NCBI RefSeq assembly: GCF_000143415.4
Contig: NW_003314337.1
Coordinates: 343,336 to 365,306, forward strand
Length of the DNA stretch: 21,971 bases
Source: Selaginella moellendorffii
Taxonomy: Eukaryota > Streptophyta > Lycopodiopsida > Selaginellales > Selaginellaceae
Direction of reading: 5' to 3'
The position numbers and the translations under genes are program-made. Under the pieces are notes generated by a model that worked only from the letters and a program-made list of their open reading frames with translations, did not search any database and was not told the DNA's origin. This document shows positions 13,342 through 20,903 of the stretch, piece after piece; position 1 is the first letter of the stretch, and each line of letters begins with the position of its first letter.

Positions 13342-14511
13342 ACTCCACCACCTATAGACGAAGTTCGATGTCCTCATCGAACGGTAAACCCTTTTTATAA
13401 AGTAACACCCGCAGATATTACCATTCCCATCCTTGGCACTCGGCCAATATTTGTCTATGGTTTGACCCTGAAGGCTCACCATGCCTTGTCCATCCTCTAA
13501 GGAGGATAGTCTCTCCAACTTAGAGACTGATTGGACCACTTGTGGTGGTTCTTTGTGTTTATTGGTTTAGTTCTCGCTAAACTTGTTAGAGACACCGTCT
13601 CTATCTCAATCCCACTACTCCATCTTGAGTAGTCTCAATTTTCATCGATATAACCTTTGCACTTTGGAATGTTTACTTTTGACTTCTTGAAGTCAATTTT
13701 CCTAGGTGTCTTCGACACCTTGCATTGCACATATTGTGCAAGTCCACTTCCCTATCCTAGGAAATTCTTTACTTGAGGGCACCATCATCCTCTTTTCTAT
13801 TTTGTGCCACCTTTGGCACTACGTTCCAATTATCATCATTTGTGCCAGGGCTGTCCACGGCCCTATCCTTTGGCTACTTTGCCGCTCTTCACTTGGAGCT
13901 TTTACTTCGCCAAATTGGAGCATTTGGGAATCTATCCTTGGAAGTCCACTTTCTTTTCCGCAATCCGTTAGCATCAAACACATTTATGTTCCTTGGCTAA
14001 CTTTGCCATTTGGATTCCTTCCCATGATTCCCATGGCTCTTTTCTTGGCCACTAGTCTTTTGCTCCTATCCTTGATTGTTGCACTCAGCAACATAGGATC
14101 ACTACCTCCATTTTTGAGGTTTCTTTTCGGTTCCATAGCAAACACTTTGCTTTGCCAAGTCCAGAGGGTGTTCACCCCTAATACGTCTCTTTAACATTTT
14201 CTATCAGGGGCTCTATACACGGCCCAACTTTTTGAGACCTTCCCTTGGATCTTTTATAGAGACTACTTTCTTCGGACTTACTATGCCATAGCAGTGACAT
14301 AGCTCATTTCCCATAGGTGCTCTTCCCACTTGGTCACCTTAACCAAGCCACACCATTATCAATAGGTCAAATCAACACTTTGAACTAGGAATCATATCCC
14401 TTAACCCAAACAAAGACCTTGTCCTTGTTTAGCCACAAAATCACCGAGTGATCTCATCTTGACCCCTTAATAGGTCTAACAATAAGAATTAGGTCTTCCA
14501 GACCCTTCTAA
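13342..14511 (-). mobile_element. LARD internal domain, 3' part, in the permuted reverse copy
   Basis: Reverse complement of about 19745-20903, ending at the purine-rich tract next to the LTR start at 13341. Hairpins match the young copy, including TTCGATG stems at 13362-13381 and the covarying stem at 13679-13696. Together with 10457-11723 it represents the internal domain from 18383 onward, lacking only the 95 bp around 19650-19745, which in the young copy is the second half of an internal duplication. No coding potential is recognised. Confidence 0.88.
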
Positions 14512-14812
14512 GTTGTCTGTCCACGAGTGGTCATCCCAGATCCACTCCTTAGCATCCTTAGGATGCCCACAGCCATGGGGAATAGCCTTCCCCAACATAT
14601 CTTTGTCAGTTCCTACCAAGTCCCTTTTTCGTCCATGGCCATGTTCACCAACACTGCCACTAGATCAAGGCCCGCAGGCTCGGCTACTAAGTCCCATTGT
14701 CCTCTGGGACTTCCTCACCATGTGACCATATCCGTAGTCACTACACTAGAGGACTGCTCCTCCTCCTTACACCCATTTGGGACTTCGGGACAACATTTCG
14801 GAACCCTGCAAG
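14512..14812 (-). mobile_element. LARD LTR fragment (about 300 bp)
   Basis: Reverse complement of about 16249-16543 of the LARD LTR: CACGAGTGGTCATCC at the left, GGACAACATTTCGG at the right. Both edges are blunt junctions without TG/CA termini or target duplications, so it came from recombination or template switching and not from an insertion of its own. Confidence 0.8.
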
Positions 14813-14814
14813 TG

Positions 14815-14986
14815 CCTCGCTCTCTTGACACCCTACCCCTCGGGTCGAGCCCAGCAGGAGCAAACTGGACCAGCCAGATGTCAATCAATATGTGGTGCGA
14901 TTCCACTATCCAACCAATAGAGTCGGACCCGAGACCGTTCCGATACCAAATGTAAGCTCCTGAGTTTGGACTTCCCGAGAGGTCAC
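14815..14986 (-). mobile_element. Cassandra-type TRIM fragment: internal domain plus interrupted 5' LTR
   Basis: On the minus strand: 36 bp of LTR end (14951-14986, ending GGAGCTTACA), a degenerate PBS, a 120-bp internal domain (14831-14950), a purine tract, and only the first 16 bp of the 3' LTR (TGTCAAGAGAGCGAGG, 14815-14830). The rest of the 5' LTR is cut off at 14986/14987 by the insertion of the young LARD, within the box-C-like part of the 5S-derived region. It is closely similar to 10330-10449. Confidence 0.85.
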
Positions 14987-15220
14987 TGTGAGACACAAAA
15001 TCCCTAGGCCCCAAAGTGGAGCCGGAAAGGGTGCCACGTGGTAGTGGCTGAAGCGAGAGCCAAACGAGCGTAACACGTTTGGACCAAAAGCTCCGACTTG
15101 AAAAGTCAAGAGCGGGAGTGGAACTCCCAAAGAAGTGCTCGAGGAACGAGCACGAAGCGAGCAAAAAGCGAGGCTCCAAAAAGGGACCCAAAAGGACCAA
15201 CACATGACACGTGGGAGTGT

Positions 15221-15708
15221 CCGAGATGGACTCGAGTTGGAGTCCGAAGTGGAGTCCGAGATGGACCTGAGTTGGAGTCCGAAGTGGAGTCCGAGATGGA
15301 CTCGAGTTGGAGTCCGAAGTGGAGTCCGAAATGGACCCGAGTTGGAGTCCGAAGTGGAGTCCGAGATGGACCCGAGTTGAAGTCCGAAGTGGAGTCCGAG
15401 ATGGACCCGAGATGGAGTCCGAGATGGAGTCCGAAGTGGAGTCCGAGGTGGACCCGAGATGGACCCGAGTTGGAGTCCGAAGTGGAGTCCGAGATGGACC
15501 CGAGATGGAGTCCGAGATGGAGTCCGAGATGGAGTCCGAGGTGGACCCGAGATGGACCCGAAATGGAGTCCAAGATGGAGTCCGAGATGGACCCGAGATG
15601 GAGTCCAAGATGGAGTCTGAGATGGACCCGAGATGGACCCGAGATGGAGTCCGAGATGGAGTCCGAGATGGAGTCCGAGATGGAGTCCGAAGTCGAGACC
15701 GAGACCGG

Positions 15709-15740
<32 letters not shown>

Positions 15741-15850
15741 TCGGGACCGAGACCGAGACCGAGGCCGAGGCCGAGACCGAGCCCGAGCCCGAGTCTGAGT
15801 CCGAATCCGAGTCCGAGTCCGAGTCCGAGTCCGAGTCCGAGTCCGAGTCC
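15221..15850 (+). repeat. LTR minisatellite, 35-bp / 12-bp / 6-bp hierarchical array (630 bp)
   Basis: The left part is a 35-bp higher-order unit made of GAGTTGGAGTCC, GAAGTGGAGTCC and GAGATGGACYC (12+12+11 bp). The middle is GAGATGGAGTCC and GAGATGGACCC units. The right part collapses to GAGACC then GAGTCC hexamers. All units derive from a GAGNCC-like hexamer. Nearly every hexamer junction holds a CpG. Several frames on both strands are open through it, including a reverse frame of 453 codons (14715-16076), but these encode only low-complexity repeats. Confidence 0.97.
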
Positions 15851-16659
15851 GGAGCCTGAGAGGGTGAAAGCCCAAAGCGTTCATCTCCCAGACCCTGGGG
15901 GGTTTGGTGAGCTCCAAAAGTATAGTAAGGGGGAGGACTGCAGTGGAGCCAGTTTGGCCAGGAAAGGCCAGTTTGGCCCAGGAAGGCCAGACCCAGTGTT
16001 GGGTGATGAACTGACCACTGGGAAGTCCAAGACTAGAGTGAATACGACAAGCGGGGTAACTTGGTGAAGTGTTCAAGAGCCGGCTCTAGTTCCCCCGGGA
16101 GATCAACTGGCCGATGCTCCCAGTCCAAGTGTGGGTGGCACTACCTACTTGGATACCAGGCATGGCTCAACGGAACCTCGCTCTAAGCCCATGGCTAGAG
16201 CACCTAAAGGCGAAAGGCGGGGAGAGTACCCAGGTGGCTCGCGTAAGGCCACGGTGTTCTGAAATGTTGTCCCAAAAGCCTAGACTGTGGAAAGGAAGAG
16301 GAGCAGTCCTCTGGGGTAGTGACCAAGGACACAGTCGTGTGGTGAGGAAGTCCCAGAGGACCATGGGACTTAGTGGTCGGGCCTATGGGCCTCGATCCAG
16401 TGGCAGTGTTGGTAAACACGGCCAGGGGCAGAAAGGGACTTGGTAGGAACTGACAAAGGGACTTTGGGGAAGGCGATTCCCCAGGTCTGTGGGCATCCTA
16501 AGGATGCTAAGGAGTGGATCTAGGATGACCACTCGTGAACAGATGGCCCAGTCTTGGAGAGACGGGATGGTGATGCAAGTGGTATTGGACCACTAGTGCA
16601 GCAAAGGTGAATGGGCATGGCCTTAGCGTAACGGGCCGAGATGTCAGTGGTACCTTTGG

Positions 16660-16682
16660 GTGTCGGTCTTCGGACCGGACAC
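16660..16682 (+). other. LTR hairpin with TTCG loop, conserved with paired changes
   Basis: Arms GTGTC and GACAC enclose GGTC, loop TTCG, GACC, with one bulged G. Counterparts: 3547-3569 (minus) has GTGTT/AACAC outside and an ATGG loop; about 11879-11901 (minus) has AGTC/GACT inside and a TTGG loop; 9202-9224 has a G.T pair and an ATGG loop. The stem persists while loop and pairs change. Its role is unknown. Position near the LTR 3' end would allow a role in RNA 3'-end formation or strand transfer, but that is inference. Confidence 0.7.
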
Positions 16683-16857
16683 GTGGAGCACTTGGACCAG
16701 GTGCAAGTGTTGAGTGGCATGGATGCCATTCTTGGGGCTAGCAAGTCTTGCCAAGTCCTGAATTGGACTAATGGAGGTTGTGAATGAGACTCCTCCAAAT
16801 GGTCGGAGGTGTGGTTAAGTGACTAAAGTAGAATGGAAAATTTAGTCGCTTACAACT

Positions 16858-16869
16858 TGGTATCAGAGC
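16858..16869 (+). other. Primer-binding site, Met-tRNA type
   Basis: TGGTATCAGAGC begins three bases after the LTR end (TTACA-ACT-TGG). It is the complement of the 3' end of plant Met tRNA and the commonest PBS of plant LTR retrotransposons. It fixes the element's orientation and the LTR boundary. Confidence 0.95.
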
Positions 16870-17141
16870 TGTTCCTTAGTCCGACTTTTATTGGCGCTCA
16901 AGTATATCACCATTGATATTGGCATCGGAAGGTCCTAGGAGTGGTCCTATCCTTGAGGAGTAGCACGTCGAGAGGACATGGCTCTCCACTCGAGTTCATG
17001 CATGAACTTGGGCGTGATGTGGTGGATAAAAAAAAGGGGCCAATAAGGGAACGACTTTGGGATCTTGGGAACAGTATATGGTTTTCCTCAAAGAGTTGGG
17101 GATGTGATCCAGATGAGCGTTTGACTTAGCAAACTGGCTAG

Positions 17142-17164
17142 TGTAGTTGTGGTAAACAACTACA
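17142..17164 (+). other. 9-bp perfect hairpin in LARD internal domain
   Basis: Arms TGTAGTTGT (17142-17150) and ACAACTACA (17156-17164) around the loop GGTAA. It is one of the strongest single stems near the 5' end of the internal domain. This part is deleted from the reverse copy, so conservation cannot be judged here. Confidence 0.8.
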
Positions 17165-18713
17165 GTTGGGATCACGGGAAAGATAAAGACTCCAAAGCAA
17201 TAAAGGAGTCACAAGATTTTCCTCATATAGTTGAGGTTGGTGCTCATGAATGTGAGACCAGAAGTAATGACCGTGGGAGGTCAAATACGGAAGAGGACTC
17301 AAGTCCTTGAAAAGGTAGCCGGGGCTACCTCTAATAAATGCTGGAACAACCCCAGGTGTTGGGGGTGTATTAAGTGGATGAGTTGGTGTTCTCATCACAT
17401 GGACAAGTAGTCCTAAGGGGCAAAGGTTGCCCCCAGAGAACAAAATCAAGTGTCGGAGTAACACTTGTGAAAATAGTCCTTTTGAGTAGGACAGGAATGC
17501 AAGAAGTGTATTCCAGTGAGCTAGTGCCTCACAAGTAGGACCTTACGGGTCTGTGGATTAACCAAGTCCAAAACTGCTGGATGACTCAAGTAGAGTCAAC
17601 GGATGGTCCTAAAAGGACTGATGGAAGCATTTGGACTGAGGTGTGTTGTACCCCACAAAGGATGGGGGGGGATCATAGGATCCAAGGATGAGAACAGAGG
17701 GTATCTCATCGATGGCAAAATATGCCATGCTAAAATTATGGGAAAGGTGTTCCCAGAAGAAAACAACTTTGACATAAAGTTGTGTGTGACCTCTATGGTG
17801 CAATGCTAACGGATGGTTGGCATGAGAAAGAGCGGTGTTGGTCTTGGCAAAGACTTAGACACGAAGGGGAAATGTCATAGAGGTAGGCTCGTGGAGCCGA
17901 TGGTGTGGAGACACCAAATGTGCCAAGGTGTGATACCTTGAGGCTATGTTGGTGGGTTCATGAGAACCCCTTGCCAAAGGAATCCCAATGGAAATGGGAA
18001 TAGCATAGCCTAAGCTGCAGAGCATGCAGTTGGAGTGTGGTGACCCAGATAATGATGGAGGTGTGAAAGCACCAAGCAATGAGTTGTAGGACTTGACAAC
18101 TATGAGGTAACTAAGCAAGAGGTGCAAAATAACTGGTTAAACAGGTAGAAGGTAGCTACCCAAGACTTCTTAATAGCATAGGGAAGTTGGATATACCCTT
18201 ACGGGGGATAAGTTGCTTGTGTTGCGATATAGTAAGTTAATGTCATAAAAGGAAATACTCATTGTCAAGAAAGCCATCATTGGGACACCCGAACACTCTA
18301 GAACACCAGAAGGTGGTGTTTGATGTCGCGAGGGCAATGGATAAAGCCCAAGGGACTAAGTCCCTAGCGAATGATGGATAGAAGGTGCTATCCAAATGTC
18401 CAAGGTTGCGGAGACAGGAGAGGACTGTCTACCCGAGTTGGATAAAGCTAAAAATGGAATTTTGGCAAGGCTAGTGATGGGCATGTAAAGGCCCATAAGC
18501 AACAATGTAATCCCAGTGTGTGGGATTATAAGGTGAGCATACCCGGGTTGAGGAACCACTCCCTAGGCTATTGGGTAGGTTCATCCCTAAGAATCTTGCT
18601 AAAGCATGATAGAAAGTGCAAAGCTATCCTCCTAGTCTAGAGGAGAATGACCAAAGGAAAGGTGTGAAGCCAAAAAGCAAGAAGGGGATAAAACCGAACC
18701 GTAGGAATCAAAG

Positions 18714-18737
18714 GGCATAACCAAGGTTGGTTATGCC
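18714..18737 (+). other. 11-bp perfect inverted repeat in LARD internal domain
   Basis: Arms GGCATAACCAA and TTGGTTATGCC separated by GG (in RNA, 10 bp with a 4-nt loop). The reverse copy (about 11368-11391) has one C-to-T change in the left arm, giving a G.U pair, so the stem is kept. Confidence 0.85.
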
Positions 18738-18792
18738 AGCTAGGAGTGGAGAATCAAGTGGGGGCTCGAGAGTGTTGCCGCTAGCAACCGTG

Positions 18793-18844
18793 ATGCCATG
18801 GAGAGTCTAAAATATGGAATTGTCCATGTTAGACTATGTGGCAT
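18793..18844 (+). other. Three-tier nested hairpin
   Basis: Outer arms ATGCCA (18793-18798) and TGGCAT (18839-18844), middle arms AGTCTAA (18804-18810) and TTAGACT (18829-18835), inner arms ATGGA (18814-18818) and TCCAT (18823-18827) with loop ATTG: 18 paired bases on one axis. The reverse copy keeps the middle and inner tiers exactly and has lost the outer one. Confidence 0.8.
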
Positions 18845-19241
18845 TTGGAAGGCTTGCAAAACGGGAGGCCTTAGCAAGCTGAGGGACAGAGTTCCTTCAA
18901 GGTTCCCAAAGACGATTCTAGGTAGCTTAGTACCTAGAAAGGCCAAGTGTAAATGGTTCATGCAACGTGCGAAATCAGAGTGGCACAGCAAAAGCGTGGT
19001 CTTGAAGCTTGCCATGAGGCAAGGCTATCAAGGTTAGGGGAGTAGTTCCCGAGTATTCAAAGAGGGGGCTTTGAACGAAAGTCGATGGTCAAGGACTTTC
19101 ACGCTTATGCAGGAACCATGTTACAGTGGTCGGAGGACTTGCCAAGCGAGATTGGCACGTCGGGGGAACAAATACCCTAGTTGAAGGTGATAACTTCAAA
19201 AAGGGTGGGCCATGGGGCCGAGCATGGAGGAGTCCATGCAT

Positions 19242-19306
19242 GATCACAGACGTGTCAAGTGAGAGGACTTGGTAGTGTGGAGGAACTAGGTTCCTAAGCT
19301 GTGATC
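19242..19306 (+). other. Multibranch fold: 8-bp closing stem with two inner hairpins
   Basis: GATCACAG (19242-19249) pairs with CTGTGATC (19299-19306). Inside are CAAGT/ACTTG (19256-19271) and AGGAAC/GTTCCT with loop TAG (19281-19295). The reverse copy keeps 6 bp of the closing stem and both inner hairpins. Confidence 0.7.
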
Positions 19307-19338
19307 TGTAGCGCGCTTTAAAAATAAATTGGTGCACC

Positions 19339-19451
19339 GGCGTGGGGAGTCACGCCAGGCATCTTGTGTGATGCCGTCCGTAGATGTATATACGGAGGTT
19401 GGGTTCGAGTCCCGACCCTCTAGTGCTTGGGTTCGGGTCCCAAATCACTAG
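19339..19451 (+). other. Five consecutive hairpins, last two with tRNA T-arm-like loops
   Basis: In order: GGCGTG/CACGCC, GGCATC/GATGCC, TCCGTA/TACGGA, GGTTGGG/CCCGACC with loop TTCGAGT, and a compound stem CTAGTG-c-TTGGG / CCCAA-at-CACTAG with loop TTCGGGT. The last two have the 7-nt loop and GGG/CCC closing pairs of a tRNA T arm and contain pol III B-box-like GGTTCGAGTCC. No acceptor or anticodon arm fits, so it is not a tRNA gene. The reverse copy (about 10663-10775) keeps all five stems. Its changes are in loops or produce G.U pairs, and its last loop is TTCGAGT. Confidence 0.75.
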
Positions 19452-19464
19452 GGCGTGGTGATGG

Positions 19465-19742
19465 TTTGGAATATGAGGACACTCATATTTCGGTGGTCAT
19501 GGACTCTCAGTGGGGAGACTGGTTTGGGCACACTGCCAAGCGAGGGATGCCTCGGAGTCGTGATGCACGGTTAGATTGCTTAGTGTGAAAGCTCGGCATA
19601 TCTAACTTGAACGCTTTGGTGCAAGTGGCACCAAGGACGTGGTGAGTGAGATGGGGACACCTAATCTCAGTTGCTATGGACCCTTGGCCGGAAGGGCTGG
19701 CTTGGGTGCACCGCCAAGTGTGGGGGATGCCCCCGGGGTCGT
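19465..19742 (+). repeat. Diverged direct duplication inside the LARD internal domain
   Basis: About 19465-19561 and 19644-19742 share the same succession of words: GGACAC, ATGGAC, GGYTTGGG, GCCAAG, GGGATGCC and GGGTCGT/GGAGTCGT, with considerable divergence. A TTTGG/CCAAG-type hairpin is kept in both. The reverse copy lacks the second repeat, and its two internal segments end at this repeat, so it is the natural breakpoint. Confidence 0.65.
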
Positions 19743-20550
19743 AGTTAACAAGTTAAAGGTCTGGAAGACCTAGTACCTATTGACAAACCTGTTAAGGTGC
19801 CGAGGTGAGATCACTAGGTGATCTTGTGGCTAAATAAGGACAAGGTTCTTATTTGGGTTAAGGAATAAGGTTCCTAGTTCAAAGTGTTGATTTGAACTAT
19901 TGATGATGGTGTGGCTTGGTCAAGGTGACCAAGTGGGAAAAGCACCTTAGGGAAATGAGCTATGTCATTGCGATGGCATAGTGTGTCCAAGGAAAGTAGT
20001 CTCTAAAGAGACCCATGAGAGGGTCACAAAGTTGGGCCGAGGATAGAGCCCACAGCAGAAGATGCTAAAAGAGACTTACTAGGGGTGAACACCCTAGTCT
20101 TGGCAAAGCAGAGCCTTTGCTATGGAATCAAAAGAATACCTCAAGGAGGGAGGTAGAGATTCGATGTTGCTCGGTGCAACAATCAACGGATAGAAGCAAA
20201 AGATGAGTGGCCAAGATAGGGCCGTGGAATCCCTGGGAAGGAATCCAAGTGACAAAGTTAGGCGAGGAACATTAATGTGTTGGACACTAACAAATTGTGG
20301 GAAAGGAAGTGTGTTTCCAAGGATGGATTCCGAATTGCTCCGATTTGGCGAAAGTGGAAGCTCCAAGGGAGGGAGCGGTAAGGTAGCCAAATGATAGGGC
20401 CATGAACAGCCCTAGCACAAAGTATGATAACTGGAACTTTGGCACGAAATAGAAGAGAGGATGATGGTGCCCTCGAGTAGAGAACTTCCTAGGATGGGAA
20501 GTGGAGTTGCACAAAAGGTGCAAGGCAAGGTGTCGGAGACACCTAGGAAA

Positions 20551-20568
20551 TTGACTCCAAGGAGTCAA
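20551..20568 (+). other. Hairpin showing a compensatory base-pair change between copies
   Basis: TTGACTCC-aa-GGAGTCAA here. The homologous stem in the reverse copy (13679-13696) reads TTGACTTC-aa-GAAGTCAA on the same sense. Pair seven has changed from C-G to T-A on both arms with perfect pairing retained. Confidence 0.85.
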
Positions 20569-20890
20569 AATTCAAAGTTCCAAAGTGCAGAGGTTATATC
20601 GATGGAAATTGAGACTACTCGAGAAGGAGTAGTGGGATTGACTTAGAGAAGGGTCTCTAAGAGGTTTAGCGAGAACTAAACCAATAAAAGGAGAGAACCA
20701 TTACATGTGGTCCAATCAGTCTCTAAGTTGGAAAGACTACGCTCCTTAAAGGATGGAAAAGGCATGGTGAGCCTTTGGTGTCAAACCATAGACAAAGATT
20801 GGCTAGGTGCCAAGGATGGAAATGGTAACACGTGTGGGTGTTACTTTATGAAAGGGTTTACCGTTCGATGAGGACATCGAACTTCGTCTA

Positions 20891-20903
20891 TGGGTGGTGG
20901 AGT
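20891..20903 (+). other. Putative polypurine tract
   Basis: TGGGTGGTGGAGT directly precedes the TGTGAGAC start of the 3' LTR. It is purine-rich but interrupted by T. The reverse copy has TAGGTGGTGGAGT in the same place. Assignment rests on position more than composition. Confidence 0.65.

Larger units (their letters stand above)
14987..16854 (+). repeat. 5' LTR of the young LARD (1868 bp)
   Basis: Starts TGTGAGACACAAAATCCC and ends GTCGCTTACA, immediately followed by AC and the PBS. It consists of a conserved 5' block, the minisatellite (15221-15850) and a conserved 3' block of about 1 kb. Many short inverted repeats occur in the non-minisatellite parts, for example GTGCTCG/CGAGCAC, GCATCCT/AGGATGC, AAGTCCC/GGGACTT and a stem with a TTCG loop at 16660-16682. 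A TATAGTAAG word near 15922 is a possible but unproven core promoter. Confidence 0.96.
16855..20903 (+). other. LARD internal domain: non-coding, continuous train of short hairpins
   Basis: Between the LTRs lie 4049 bp without a credible protein. Reading along it I find about 60 perfect inverted repeats with arms of 6-11 bp and short loops, mostly side by side with a few nested. Examples: TGTAGTTGT/ACAACTACA at 17142-17164, AGGTAGCC/GGCTACCT at 17313-17330, GGGGCAA/TTGCCCC at 17417-17433, TAATCCCA/TGGGATTA at 18508-18528, TTCTAGGTA/TACCTAGAA at 18916-18939, AATATGAG/CTCATATT at 19470-19489, TAGTTCAAA/TTTGAACTA at 19875-19899, CTTAGAGA/TCTCTAAG at 20642-20661, GTTCGATG/CATCGAAC at 20873-20892. 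Uniform-composition chance predicts about 13 arms of 6 bp or more with loops up to 12. The AT-rich flanks do not show this. I infer a highly structured genomic RNA, perhaps for packaging in trans. Confidence 0.8.

Noticed and set aside
12490-13500. 336-codon forward open frame
   Set aside because: It spans the permuted LTR from its tail through the minisatellite into the internal domain on the antisense strand. The protein is repeat peptide plus LTR antisense, and the frame is not kept in sister LTRs.
15221-15850. CRISPR array
   Set aside because: Units are contiguous 11/12/6-mers with no unique spacers, inside an LTR of a plant element.
14715-16076. 453-codon reverse-strand open frame with Arg-Thr and Arg-Ser (SR-like) repeats
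   Set aside because: It runs across a Cassandra fragment, the LTR start and the minisatellite. Openness comes from 6/12-bp periodicity, several other frames are open on both strands, and no domain or codon bias is present.
14987-16854. Retrozyme (LTR with hammerhead ribozyme)
   Set aside because: The LTR is far too long, and I do not find the CTGATGA...GAAA hammerhead core on either strand.
19397-19451. tRNA gene
   Set aside because: T-arm-like loops are present, but there is no acceptor stem, D arm or anticodon arm in register.
16870-20890. Possible gag or pol remnants between the LTRs
   Set aside because: I looked for reverse transcriptase YxDD, zinc-knuckle CCHC, protease DTG and integrase motifs in the open frames and found none. 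Frames are short and not shared between copies.
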